The notes below the pieces were generated by a model that worked only from the letters and a program-made list of their open reading frames with translations, did no database searches and was not told where the DNA came from. A stretch of DNA of 64,000 nucleotides, taken from Prevotellaceae bacterium UBA4301. Lineage in GTDB: Bacteria > Bacteroidota > Bacteroidia > Bacteroidales > Bacteroidaceae. The stretch covers positions 53,042-117,041 of the forward strand of contig DGUV01000030.1 in the NCBI GenBank assembly GCA_002395775.1, in the 5' to 3' direction. A program made the position numbers and the translations under genes. Below, piece by piece: positions 50,715-60,101 of the stretch (positions within the stretch are counted from its first letter, which is position 1; each line of letters starts with the position of its first letter).

Positions 50715-53700
50715 TCAAGCCTTCACTTCCTCTTCATTGATTTTGCGACCCATCACCAGATAAGCGATGGGGGCAGCCACGAACATAGAGGTGAATGTAC
50801 CGCAGACAACACCCAGAATCATGGCGAATGAGAACGAGATGATGCTGTCGGCGCCCTTGAAGAACAAGCCAATCACGAAGATGACGGCCAGTACGATGAA
50901 GGTGCTGACGGAGGTGTTGACGGTACGGTTCAGCGTAGAGTTCAACGACTGGTTGAACAGAAGCTGACGGTCGCGCTTGGGATAGAGTCCGATGTTCTCA
51001 CGGATACGGTCGAAGACTACCACCTTATCGTTGATGGAGTAACCGATAGCCGTCAGGATGGCGCCGATGAAGGTCTGGTCGATTTCCAGAGAGAAGGGAA
51101 CCAGGCCCCACAGCATGGCGTAAGCACCCAGGATGACAATGATATCGACAACCAGAGCCGAGATGGCACCAATTGAGAAGGCCCAATTGCGGAAGCGCAG
51201 CAGAATGTAGAGGAAGATGGCCACGAAGGACAGACCAACGGCAATCATGGCACCATTGGTGATGTCTTCAGCCACAGAGGGACCTACCTTCTGGCTTGAG
51301 ATGATGGAACCACCCTCACGAACGTCGCGGTTGATGAAGGTCTCACGCTCCAGGTCGCTTGCCAACAGGCCGGCATTCTTCAGCGTATTGAAGAGTTTCT
51401 CCTCAATCTCGCTGTCAACTTCCAGTCCATCCTCTTCAATACGATAGTTGGTAGAGATACGGATTGTCTGGCCGTCAGTACCAATGGCAATGGCGCTGGT
51501 GTTGCTCTCGGGGAAGGCTTCGTTAAGCAAGCTACGAACCTGCTCGGGCTGAACTTGCTTGTCGAAGACAACGATGAAGTTGCGACCACCCGTGAAGTCG
51601 ATACTCTTGCTGAAGCCACGACCAAAGACGAAGGCCAGGCTGATCAGCACCAGTGCACCAAAGATGGCGAAACTCTTCTTCCAGTTGCTCATGAACTTGA
51701 AGGTGGGGTTCTTGAATGACATGCGGTTGCCCAGCGAGGTCCTGAACGTAAGGTCGAGCCACTTCTCGCGATTATGCATCTCAGTGTAAACGACACGAGT
51801 CAAGAACACTGCCGTGAAGAAGCTTACGCAGATACCGATGAACAGGGTTGTGGCAAAGCCGCGGATTGGTCCGGTTCCGAAATAGTAAAGGATGACAGCG
51901 GTAATAATACTGGTCAGGTTCGAGTCGAAGATGGCGCTGAAGGCGTTGCTATAACCTGCAGCCAATGCTTCACGAACGCGCTTGCCTGCCTTCATCTCTT
52001 CCTTCGTGCGCTCGTAGATGAGCACATTGGCGTCAACGGCCATACCCAGCGTCAGCACCATACCGGCAATACCGCTCATGGTCAGTGCAGCCTGGAACGA
52101 AGTCAGGATACCAACGGTGAAGAACAAGTTGAGCAGCAGGGCGCAGTTGGCCACCATGCCAGGGATGAAGCCGTACATGGCAATCATGTAGAACATCAGG
52201 ATGACAAAGGCCAGCACACAACTGTAGATACCCATGCGGATGGATTCGGCACCCAGCGTGGGACCAACGATTTCCTCGCTCACGATGTGGGCAGGAGCGG
52301 GCATCTTACCCGACTGCAGCACGTTGGCCAAGTCCTTAGTTTCCTCGGTGGTGAAGCTACCAGTGATTTCCGAGCTTCCGCCAGTGATTTCGTTCTGCAC
52401 GGTGGGAGCACTATAGACATTGTCGTCCAGCACGATGGCAATGCAGCGCTTCACATTCAGCTTGGTCAGCTGTGCCCAACGGCGAGAACCGTCGATGTTC
52501 ATCTTCATGTTCACACAAGGACGACCAAACTGGTCAAAGGCATCAGAGGCATCGGTGATGACATCGCCCTCCAGGGGTGCACGTCCGTCGCGCTCAGTAA
52601 CGCGGATGGCATAGAGATAATAGAGGTCGGCACCATCGCCATCGTTGATGCCCTTCACGCCCCATTTCAGACGCAGGTCGCCAGGCAGGGCAGCCTTAGC
52701 CTCGGGAGTTTCAAAGAGGGCAGAGATGGCCTCCAGGTTACGCTTGTGGGCAATACCCACCACACAACCCATGCCAGGCTGCACTTGCAGGCGAGCCAGC
52801 AGGGGATGCTCCTTCAAAGCCTTTTCCATGTCGGCGGCACTGGTAGCCTCAGCAGCCTTGTCGCCTGAGATGGCAGCTGCCAGGTTGCCCTTGGCTTCAG
52901 CCTTAGCCGTGTCAGCCACGGTCTCAGCGACCTCAGCCTCAGCCACAGCAGCGGTATCGGTCTTTTCCTCGCCACCTACGTTGGCAGCAGCCAGACGGCT
53001 GTCAAGGTCGTAGAGCGTCTGATAGACCTCCTCGGCATTATATGTTTCCCAGAATTCCAGGTTGGCGCTACCCTGCAGGAGCTTACGCACGCGCTCGGGC
53101 TCCTTCACACCAGGCATTTCCACCATGATGCGACCCTCCTGGCCCTCCAGAGCCTGGATGTTGGGCTGTACTACGCCAAAGCGGTCGATACGAGTACGGA
53201 GCACATTGTAAGAGTTCTGGATGGCAGCCTTCACCTCTTCGCGGAGCACCTTCTCCACCTGAGCGTCGGTGCTGGTGGTGCTAACCTTGTCACGCAGCTG
53301 CTGGGTGGCAAAGATTTCGCGGAGATAGCCTTCGGGAGCCAGTTTCTTGTACTCACTGATGAAGAGAGAGATGAAGTCCCCCTGTCCCTTGCTGGCTGCC
53401 TTCTGGGCGGTCTCCACAGCCTGTGCGAAATTAGTATTGGTGAGTTCCTTGTGGTCAGACAGAGCCTTCACTACGTCGGCTACGCTTACCTCCAGAATCA
53501 CGTTCATGCCGCCCTTCAGGTCAAGTCCAAGTCCGAGACCCATCTCACGGCATTGTTTCAATGTCCAGACATTCATGTACACTTTCTTGTTCTGCACAGA
53601 GTCCAGATAGTTCTGTCCTGCTTCTTCGCCACTCAGGGCAGCAATCTTTTCTGCCTTGTTCTCATGATAGCTGGCTACCCAGCTGAAGCTCATGTAGAAG

Positions 53701-53756
53701 AGGCAAATGAGTGCAAGCAAGACTGCAATCACTTTTACAAATCCTTTGTTTTGCAT
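50715..53756 (-). CDS. secDF: Protein translocase subunit SecDF (fusion)
   Basis: The 1013-residue protein carries SecD (about 1-640) and SecF (about 700-1013) in one chain, as is usual in Bacteroidetes. SecD landmarks are GLGLGLDLKGGMNVILEV, ADVVKALSDH, PTLGAESIRMG and GMAVDANVLIYERTKEE; SecF shows SIDFTGGRNFIVVF and TAIGYSINDKVVVFDRIREN. It uses the proton gradient to help pull exported proteins through SecYEG. A low-complexity, Ala/Glu-rich linker (about 260-320, EVAETVADTAKAEAKG) in the periplasmic P1 region is unusual and may be a local expansion. Its promoter element is at 53829-53836. Confidence 0.97.
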   Translation of the reverse strand: MQNKGFVKVIAVLLALICLFYMSFSWVASYHENKAEKIAALSGEEAGQNYLDSVQNKKVYMNVWTLKQCREMGLGLGLDLKGGMNVILEVSVADVVKALSDHKELTNTNFAQAVETAQKAASKGQGDFISLFISEYKKLAPEGYLREIFATQQLRDKVSTTSTDAQVEKVLREEVKAAIQNSYNVLRTRIDRFGVVQPNIQALEGQEGRIMVEMPGVKEPERVRKLLQGSANLEFWETYNAEEVYQTLYDLDSRLAAANVGGEEKTDTAAVAEAEVAETVADTAKAEAKGNLAAAISGDKAAEATSAADMEKALKEHPLLARLQVQPGMGCVVGIAHKRNLEAISALFETPEAKAALPGDLRLKWGVKGINDGDGADLYYLYAIRVTERDGRAPLEGDVITDASDAFDQFGRPCVNMKMNIDGSRRWAQLTKLNVKRCIAIVLDDNVYSAPTVQNEITGGSSEITGSFTTEETKDLANVLQSGKMPAPAHIVSEEIVGPTLGAESIRMGIYSCVLAFVILMFYMIAMYGFIPGMVANCALLLNLFFTVGILTSFQAALTMSGIAGMVLTLGMAVDANVLIYERTKEEMKAGKRVREALAAGYSNAFSAIFDSNLTSIITAVILYYFGTGPIRGFATTLFIGICVSFFTAVFLTRVVYTEMHNREKWLDLTFRTSLGNRMSFKNPTFKFMSNWKKSFAIFGALVLISLAFVFGRGFSKSIDFTGGRNFIVVFDKQVQPEQVRSLLNEAFPESNTSAIAIGTDGQTIRISTNYRIEEDGLEVDSEIEEKLFNTLKNAGLLASDLERETFINRDVREGGSIISSQKVGPSVAEDITNGAMIAVGLSFVAIFLYILLRFRNWAFSIGAISALVVDIIVILGAYAMLWGLVPFSLEIDQTFIGAILTAIGYSINDKVVVFDRIRENIGLYPKRDRQLLFNQSLNSTLNRTVNTSVSTFIVLAVIFVIGLFFKGADSIISFSFAMILGVVCGTFTSMFVAAPIAYLVMGRKINEEEVKA

Positions 53757-53828
53757 TGTTAGAATTAATTTAATTATTTTACATTATTTATTTTTCGCAC
53801 ATTCGGGCGCATACGCGCAAAGAGCGCA

Positions 53829-53836
53829 CAAAATTA
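53829..53836 (-). promoter_or_regulatory. -7 promoter element for secDF
   Basis: TAATTTTG on the minus strand, about 72 nt upstream of the ATG; matches TAnnTTTG. Confidence 0.45.
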
Positions 53837-53889
53837 CATAATTAAATTAGAAAATAAAAATTAAAGATTAAAAATTATATCTTCCGACA

Positions 53890-54984
53890 CTATTTTTGCC
53901 GTTTTCTGAGCTTAGCGACAAGGGGGAAGTGGTCGGAAGCCGTCATCTGCTGGTCATATCGTGCCGAGGAACACTCCCAGTCACGGGAATGGAAAATGTG
54001 GTCGATGCGCACGGGGAATTTCAGTTCACGGTAAGAAAATCCCGCTCCAAAGCCGCGCGAGCGGAAAGCATTGTCGAAACGTTTATCCATTCGTTGATAG
54101 ACATACGAAATGGGGGTATCATTGAAGTCGCCACAGAGGATGACAGAGCGTGAGGGAGGCAGGGCATCGAGGAATTTCTCCAGTTCCCGTGTTTGCAATC
54201 CACGATAGCGTGAGGCCGATGCCAACTTGCCCGTCAGGAACTTCATCTCCTCCTTCATCACATTTCGGTCACGGGATTGCAGAGCATCGCCATATTCATC
54301 CTTCTCATCCACCGAAAAGTGATAGCATTCGAGATGCGCATTGAGCAGGGTCACTGTGTCGCCATCCATGAGGATGTCGGCTGCAATGACGTTGTTGTTG
54401 CCAGTGCTTTCGGCCTCAATGACCGTGTGCGACAGGATGGGGAATTGTGTCAGCAACACCTTCGACCCCACCGTCAGTTCGTGATATCCAGCCGCTGAGG
54501 AGTGTTGTTTGATCACCTTCTGGAACACACCCCCTGGCCTGCTTTCCTGCAGGCACATGATGTCAGCGCCATACTGCACAAGCTGCTCTACGGCAAGGTC
54601 AAGGGAGTCGGTGGGCAGATTCTGGAAATAACCGGTATTCCAGGAAATGACGGTCAGGTCGTCTTCCTGCTCATCACTGCTCATATTCAGGGGAAAGTAG
54701 TCAAGAATGTAAGACCCACACAGCGCCATACCCACCAGGGGTAGGAGGACCATTCGGGGCTTGTAGATGAGCCAGAGCACGAGGAATCCCACATTCAGGA
54801 AAAAGAAAACGGGGAACAGCAGCCCCATCACCGAGATGCGAGGATGAACGGCAGGATTGACCCATGTGGATAGGCAACAGGCCCACAGCAGACATAACGT
54901 GACCAGATTGGCCCCCGTAAAGAGGTCGGTCAGCAAGCGCATGGCCCATGCCCAAGGCGATTTACTCCTTTTCTCGGCCATCAC
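53890..54984 (-). CDS. Membrane-bound endonuclease/exonuclease/phosphatase family protein
   Basis: This 364-residue protein has three N-terminal membrane helices (about 20-110) followed by an EEP domain: VISWNTGYF, the metal Glu in MCLQESRPG, LLNAHLECYHF, CGDFNDTP (Asp/Asn), and the closing SDHFPLVA (Asp/His). The soluble part should face the periplasm and hydrolyse a phosphodiester of unknown type. Its ATG overlaps the rhomboid stop (TGATG), so both are co-transcribed from the rhomboid promoter. The ORF end lies in an AT-rich stretch shared with the secDF upstream region. Confidence 0.9.
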   Translation of the reverse strand: MMAEKRSKSPWAWAMRLLTDLFTGANLVTLCLLWACCLSTWVNPAVHPRISVMGLLFPVFFFLNVGFLVLWLIYKPRMVLLPLVGMALCGSYILDYFPLNMSSDEQEDDLTVISWNTGYFQNLPTDSLDLAVEQLVQYGADIMCLQESRPGGVFQKVIKQHSSAAGYHELTVGSKVLLTQFPILSHTVIEAESTGNNNVIAADILMDGDTVTLLNAHLECYHFSVDEKDEYGDALQSRDRNVMKEEMKFLTGKLASASRYRGLQTRELEKFLDALPPSRSVILCGDFNDTPISYVYQRMDKRFDNAFRSRGFGAGFSYRELKFPVRIDHIFHSRDWECSSARYDQQMTASDHFPLVAKLRKRQK

Positions 54985-55847
54985 CTGCCACTGGCATCAA
55001 AAAGTTTGCGCTTCTCCTCCTCCGTCAGGCTTCCGTAGCCACGACGTTTCACTTTGTCCAGTATGCGGTCTATCTCTGCCTGATAAGCCTGTTGACGCGC
55101 ATTATAGTCCATTTCATCAGAGAATTTCGAGTTCCTTTGGTAATGGAACGTCGGTCGCTTGGATCGTCTCAGCTTGTCCCACCAGTCCTGCACTTTTCTC
55201 TGCAGTCCGCCCGGGTGGCGCCAGTGCAGCAACAGCAGCAGACCGAACAGCATGCCACCCAGGTGAGCCATGTGAGCCACATTGTCGTTACTGCGAAGCA
55301 TGGCCGACATAAGTTCGATGACTGCATAGCCCACCACAAAGTATTTGGCCTTGATGGGAAACGGGAAGGGAATGATGAACAACCGCTCCTCAGGGAAAGT
55401 CATGCCGAAAGCCAGCAGGATGCCGTATATGGCTCCCGAGGCACCCACGGTATTCCACATGTTCAGTGCATCGGCCAATTGCTCCGGCGACACTTTTGGG
55501 AGGTCGGGCATAAGGGTCAGATAGTGGACGTACTGCACCAACTCCTGCAACAAGCCCGCGCCGATGCCGCACACCAGATAGTAGGTGAGGAAGCGTCGCT
55601 GTCCCATCACCTGCTCCACGATGCGGCCAAACATCCACAAGGCAAACATGTTGAAGAAGAGATGCTCGAGATTGCCGTGCATGAACAGATAGGTGAAGAA
55701 CTGATAGAGCTGGAAATCGGACGCCATGAAGTAGTGGAGACCAAACATGCCATTCAGGTCTATTCCGTAGCGCAGCAGCACAAAGCTGGCCGCGAACATG
55801 AGGATGTTTATGATAAGAAGGTTCTTCGTTACGGGAGGCATATTCAT
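54981..55847 (-). CDS. Rhomboid family intramembrane serine protease
   Basis: The 288-residue protein has six membrane helices and both catalytic motifs: Ser137 in GASGAIYG and His195 in AHLGGMLFG. An HGNLEHLFFNMFALW block (about 58-72) carries the conserved helix 2 residues. It cuts other proteins within the membrane. The C-terminal ~85 residues are basic and soluble. It is followed by the EEP gene with a TGATG overlap. Its substrate is unknown. Confidence 0.95.
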   Translation of the reverse strand: MNMPPVTKNLLIINILMFAASFVLLRYGIDLNGMFGLHYFMASDFQLYQFFTYLFMHGNLEHLFFNMFALWMFGRIVEQVMGQRRFLTYYLVCGIGAGLLQELVQYVHYLTLMPDLPKVSPEQLADALNMWNTVGASGAIYGILLAFGMTFPEERLFIIPFPFPIKAKYFVVGYAVIELMSAMLRSNDNVAHMAHLGGMLFGLLLLLHWRHPGGLQRKVQDWWDKLRRSKRPTFHYQRNSKFSDEMDYNARQQAYQAEIDRILDKVKRRGYGSLTEEEKRKLFDASGR

Positions 55848-55875
55848 ATATGTATATATTTTATCTATTGCGCCA

Positions 55876-55883
55876 CAAAAGTA
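55876..55883 (-). promoter_or_regulatory. -7 promoter element for rhomboid-EEP pair
   Basis: TACTTTTG on the minus strand, 28 nt upstream of the rhomboid ATG. Confidence 0.6.
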
Positions 55884-55965
55884 CGCAAATTCCGCTTAAA
55901 AACAGCATAAAAAGAGGGTAATGATAAGAATTTTAACGAAAAACATGATTTTTCTTCAATTTTTC

Positions 55966-55996
55966 TTTGCGGATAATTGAACTTTCCCTAAATTTG
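55966..55996 (+). promoter_or_regulatory. HU gene promoter
   Basis: TTTG (55966-55969), 19-nt spacer, TAAATTTG (55989-55996), an exact consensus match; the ATG is 53 nt downstream. Confidence 0.75.
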
Positions 55997-56049
55997 CCCT
56001 AACGAGAATTGAAAAAGACACTTTTTTATTAACTTATTAATTTACAACT

Positions 56050-56322
56050 ATGAACAAGACTGAGTTAATCGCAAAGGTTGCCGAAATCGCAGGCCTGAGC
56101 AAAGTTGACGCAAAGAAGGCTGTTGACGCAGCAGTTGAAGCAGTTAAGGACGCCCTGAAGGCAGGCGAAAAGGTGCAGGTTCCCGGCATCCTCACCCTGA
56201 GCGTAGAAAAGCGCGAAGCTCGCAAGGGCATCAACCCCGCCACAAAGCAGGCCATCACCATCCCCGCTAAGAAGGTGGTTAAGGTTAAGGCTGGCAAGGA
56301 GCTCATCGACGTTGTCAAGTAA
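56050..56322 (+). CDS. HU family DNA-binding protein
   Basis: The 90-residue protein matches HU: NKTELIAKVAEIAGLSKVDA at the N-terminus, GEKVQVPGILTLSVEKREAR, and the DNA-binding arm RKGINPATKQAITIP. It bends and compacts DNA as a dimer. Strong codon bias (GCA, AAG, GTT) suggests high expression. It has its own promoter and terminator, so it is a monocistronic gene. Confidence 0.97.
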   Translation: MNKTELIAKVAEIAGLSKVDAKKAVDAAVEAVKDALKAGEKVQVPGILTLSVEKREARKGINPATKQAITIPAKKVVKVKAGKELIDVVK

Positions 56323-56352
56323 TCTGCCAACAACCTTTCAGACACAAAAAAG

Positions 56353-56391
56353 AAAAAAGGGGAAGCCACATGCGTGGTCTTCCCTTTTTTT
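56353..56391 (+). terminator. Terminator of the HU gene
   Basis: GGGAAGCCAC (56360-56369) pairs with GTGG-T-CTTCCC (56374-56384), followed by seven T; the A-run before it extends the stem. Confidence 0.9.
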
Positions 56392-56433
56392 GCTCCACAC
56401 AACTCAGTCCGACATCCCCCACTCCTCCCCGAA

Positions 56434-58227
56434 ATGAAAATGAACATCTGGGCCCTTCTGCGCAACCTCGCCCCCTACGTCCGCCCCTATCGCTGGCTCG
56501 TCCTCATCACCATAGTGCTCACCTTCGCCGGCTCGCTCATGGCACAGGTCAATGCCATCGTCCTCGACCGCACCGTAGATGCCATCAACGGCCTCATTCA
56601 GGCCCCCTCGTTCACGTGGGGCCAAGCCGCACGCATCCTCACCATCGTCAGCGCCATCCTGCTTGGCAAGGAAGTGCTGGCAGCCCTGGTCACCTTCTTC
56701 CAGCGCTATTATGGCGAGAAGATGCGCATCCTGGTCAGCCGCGACCTCTCCGTGCAGGTCGTCCGTCGCATCCTGTCGTTCCGCATGGCATACTTCAACA
56801 CCGCCGACAACGAAACTGGCCGCCTGCAGTCGCGCATCGACCGCGGCGTCATGAGCCTCTCCAACACGGTCAACAACTTCTTCATCGAGATTCTCCCCCT
56901 CTTCACCAGCGCCGTGCTCGCCCTCGGCCTCATGTTCGCTGCCAACTTCTACGTCGGCCTCGTGGCCCTCGCTATTGTCCCCATCTACTTTTGGGTCACC
57001 AACCTGCAAGCCCAGCGTATGAAAGGCGGGCGCCGCCACATCTTCGAAAACCACCAACGCGTGTCGCAAGGCATACTAGGCATACTGGAGAGCATGAGCG
57101 TCATCAAGTCGTTCAACCGAGAGGAGATTGAAGCCCGCCGGCAAGAAGCCCTCCAACAGGACATGACCGACCAGCAAATGGCCACCCGCCGCCAAAGCTA
57201 CCTCTTCAACGGACTGAAAACCTTCCTCGAGCAGATAGGCACCGTGCTCATCATCATCCTCACGGCCTACCTCGTCCTCATCGACTACCCCGGCATGAGC
57301 ATCGGAAAAATCATGTACCACGTCATGCTCTTCTCCAACGTCAGCGCCCCCATCCGCCAGCTCCACCGCATCTACGACGACATGAACGACGCCCTCATCT
57401 ACGCTGAAGGATTCTTCGGCATCCTCCACGCAAAGGACGAAGTAGAACCCACGGGGTCCCTGCGCCCCCAGACGGTGCGCGGAGAACTGGAGATGAAGGA
57501 CGTTGATTTCACCTATCCCAACGGCACCAAAGCCCTCCACAACGTCTCCCTGCGCATACAGCCCGGACGAATCACCGCCCTCGTGGGCCTCTCCGGAGCA
57601 GGCAAGAGTACCATCGTCAATCTCCTCGACAAGTTCTACCAGCCGCAATCGGGCACCGTCACACTCGACGGCATCCCCCTTACCGACTGGGACACCCGCT
57701 GGCTGCGCGAAAACATCGGGCTCGTGCTTCAGCGCAACCACATTTTCAACGGTTCCATCGAAGAAAACATCCGCTACGGCAACCCTTCAGCCACCCACGA
57801 AGAAGTGGTGGAGGCGGCCAAGAAAGCCTACATCTACGACCAGATTATGCAACTGCCACAGGGATTCCGCACATCGGCCCTCGAACTCTCCGGCGGACAG
57901 CAACAGCGTGTGGCCATTGCCCGCATGTTCATCAAGAATCCCCCCATCATCTTCCTCGACGAGCCCACAGCCTCGCTCGACGCCATCGCCACTGAGCAAA
58001 TCAAAAACAGCATCGACGCCATCAAACAAGGTCGCACCGTCATCATCATCTCCCACAACATCGGGCAGATCATTGACGCCGACTACATCTACGTCCTCCA
58101 GCAGGGACGCGTAGTGCAGAACGGCACTCCTCAGGAAGTCTATCAGCAAGGCGGAGCCTACAAGGACATCTTCGACGCCTCGGCCCGCAGCATGAATGCC
58201 GACAAGATTGCAGCCACGCTCAGCTAA
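56434..58227 (+). CDS. ABC transporter, fused permease and ATP-binding protein (exporter type)
   Basis: The 597-residue half-transporter has six membrane helices (about 1-310) and an ATPase domain: Walker A GLSGAGKST (about 385), signature LSGGQQQR (about 485) and Walker B IIFLDEPT (about 505), then HNIGQI as the H-loop. The plan is MsbA/lipid-drug exporter type. The frame starts earlier (56374) but that would begin inside the HU terminator, so ATG 56434 is used. The cargo is unknown. Confidence 0.93.
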   Translation: MKMNIWALLRNLAPYVRPYRWLVLITIVLTFAGSLMAQVNAIVLDRTVDAINGLIQAPSFTWGQAARILTIVSAILLGKEVLAALVTFFQRYYGEKMRILVSRDLSVQVVRRILSFRMAYFNTADNETGRLQSRIDRGVMSLSNTVNNFFIEILPLFTSAVLALGLMFAANFYVGLVALAIVPIYFWVTNLQAQRMKGGRRHIFENHQRVSQGILGILESMSVIKSFNREEIEARRQEALQQDMTDQQMATRRQSYLFNGLKTFLEQIGTVLIIILTAYLVLIDYPGMSIGKIMYHVMLFSNVSAPIRQLHRIYDDMNDALIYAEGFFGILHAKDEVEPTGSLRPQTVRGELEMKDVDFTYPNGTKALHNVSLRIQPGRITALVGLSGAGKSTIVNLLDKFYQPQSGTVTLDGIPLTDWDTRWLRENIGLVLQRNHIFNGSIEENIRYGNPSATHEEVVEAAKKAYIYDQIMQLPQGFRTSALELSGGQQQRVAIARMFIKNPPIIFLDEPTASLDAIATEQIKNSIDAIKQGRTVIIISHNIGQIIDADYIYVLQQGRVVQNGTPQEVYQQGGAYKDIFDASARSMNADKIAATLS

Positions 58228-58286
58228 GCGGCCATGCCATTCGGAACAAATTCCAACAGACGCTTGCGGAAAACAGAATAATCCCT

Positions 58287-58294
58287 TACCTTTG
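58287..58294 (+). promoter_or_regulatory. -7 promoter element for the TPR-AraC regulator
   Basis: TACCTTTG, 22 nt before the chosen ATG (58317). Confidence 0.6.
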
Positions 58295-58316
58295 CAACAA
58301 GACGAATAGATTGAAA

Positions 58317-59948
58317 ATGAGAGAATACAAATTAAAGATGGCCCTCAGCGCATTGTTCATCGCCATCACATTATGGGCCGATGCAGGCGAGGTGGAGTCG
58401 CAACTCAAAAAGTTCGAGGCGGCAAACGACCGGACACAGGTGGCAATGGCCAATCAAGTAATGGACAAGTTCCATGAGGCAGAAATCACCGATAGAACCG
58501 TGCATTTTGGCACCGACACCCCACTGGACACCATGCGCATGCAGGTGTGGTACTGGGCAGCCGAATACTTCTATGCCAAGCAGGAATACCAGCAGAGTGT
58601 AAACTACGGCGAGAGGGCACTGCCCCTCACGCATGGCACCGACTGGGAAGCCAACTGCCTGAGCATCCTCTCTCTGGCCCACTTCCGCCTGTCCGAATAC
58701 GACCAGGCAGCCCACTATGCCAAACTGTGCTACAAACTGGACGAGCAGACGGGCGACCCCGACATCATGTCCTCGTCGCTCAACACCCTGGCCGGCATCT
58801 ACGTCGGTGCCAACCGACCCAAGGAAGCCGAACAATACATCCTCCGTGCCATCGAACTGGCCCAGAAGGTTGACAACCCCGCCCGCATGGCCGTCTTGCA
58901 AGGTATGGCATCCGAGGTCTATCACCAGATGGGCGATGACAAACAAGCTCTGACACATGCTCATATAGCCTGCGAAATAGAAGAAAGCCGTGGCGACAGC
59001 TACAAACTGGCAGTCCGTCGCACGCAGCTGGCGTCCGTACTCATCGGCCTACACCAATATGCCGAGGCCGAACAAGTGCTTGGCGAAGCCATTCCCGTAT
59101 TCCGGCAGGTAGGCGACCGTCATTCCTTAGGCATTGCGCTCAACAAACTGGGCATGTCACTTCTTTGTCAGGAGCGACAGACAGAAGCCATCCCTCACTA
59201 CCGCGAAGCAGAATCCATCTTTGCAGGAATGGGAGACTTAGGGAATGAGATGCACGCTCAACGCGGACTCTATGAGTCCTATTGGACACTCAACCCCGAC
59301 AGTGCCAAGGTGGCTCTCGACCGATTCGACCTTCTGAAGGATTCGCTCTACTCCAATGCTACAGCCGAAAGCCTGGCTCGCTACAATGCAGAATTTGGTT
59401 CCGACTGGCTTCACAAAGAGAACGAGCAGTTGCGCTCACGCACACGAAAGTATGTTTTAATAGGTATGCTCCTGACCCTGCTTCTTGTTGGCACCACCTG
59501 GTGGTGGATGCATAGGCGCATGCACCTGCGCGAGTCAGCCTTGCAGGCCATAATCAGAAATTTGCAAAGCGAAGGAGCCAAGGAGAGCCTGGTGAAGGAA
59601 AGCCCTGACGGAGAGTTACCCGAGAGCGGCCACGACTTCCTAAGTCGCCTGGTGTCCCTCGTCCGTCGCAACATGATGCAGCCGGAATATTCCGTCGAGT
59701 CGTTGGCCTCATCAATGTGTATCACTCGCGGACAGCTAAATCGCCGTGTGAAGGCTTTGACAGGCATCACCACCCAACAGTATGTAATGCGCATTCGCAT
59801 GGAACAGGCCCGTCTGCTGCTTTCCTCCCGTCCCGACAAACCCGTTTCAGAGATTGCCTACGAATGTGGCTTTTCCGACCCCACCTCTTTCTCGCGAGCC
59901 TTTCGCCACACATTCGGGATTTCTCCCTCCCAGTTTCGCCACAAATAG
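58317..59948 (+). CDS. TPR-containing membrane-tethered AraC-type regulator
   Basis: The 543-residue protein has a signal-like N-terminal segment (1-22), tetratricopeptide repeats (about 60-340), one membrane helix (about 380-400) and a C-terminal AraC double helix-turn-helix (about 440-540, with SSMCITRGQLNRRVKALTG and EIAYECGFSDPTSFSRAFRH). The sensor would face the periplasm and the DNA-binding part the cytoplasm. There is no kinase. Its targets are unknown; the following BspA-like gene is one possibility. A TTG at 58311 is an alternative start. Confidence 0.92.
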   Translation: MREYKLKMALSALFIAITLWADAGEVESQLKKFEAANDRTQVAMANQVMDKFHEAEITDRTVHFGTDTPLDTMRMQVWYWAAEYFYAKQEYQQSVNYGERALPLTHGTDWEANCLSILSLAHFRLSEYDQAAHYAKLCYKLDEQTGDPDIMSSSLNTLAGIYVGANRPKEAEQYILRAIELAQKVDNPARMAVLQGMASEVYHQMGDDKQALTHAHIACEIEESRGDSYKLAVRRTQLASVLIGLHQYAEAEQVLGEAIPVFRQVGDRHSLGIALNKLGMSLLCQERQTEAIPHYREAESIFAGMGDLGNEMHAQRGLYESYWTLNPDSAKVALDRFDLLKDSLYSNATAESLARYNAEFGSDWLHKENEQLRSRTRKYVLIGMLLTLLLVGTTWWWMHRRMHLRESALQAIIRNLQSEGAKESLVKESPDGELPESGHDFLSRLVSLVRRNMMQPEYSVESLASSMCITRGQLNRRVKALTGITTQQYVMRIRMEQARLLLSSRPDKPVSEIAYECGFSDPTSFSRAFRHTFGISPSQFRHK

Positions 59949-60024
59949 TCGAATTTTAGGGGTTTGCATCATTCAGTCAAGCCCATGCACGATTTTGCAT
60001 GGTCCTTATTCCATCTTTTGTCTT

Positions 60025-60032
60025 AACTTTGC
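60025..60032 (+). promoter_or_regulatory. -7 promoter element for the BspA-like gene
   Basis: TAACTTTG, about 70 nt before the chosen start; matches TAnnTTTG. Confidence 0.5.
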
Positions 60033-60101
60033 AGTCAGGGATGCATTGGTGAGATCTTAATCCCTAACTTGCAAGCTATGAACCTAAATAATGATACTGC
60101 T

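Noticed and set aside
51774..52868. Long plus-strand frame opposite secDF
   Set aside because: His/Gln-rich shadow of the strongly conserved SecDF gene on the minus strand.
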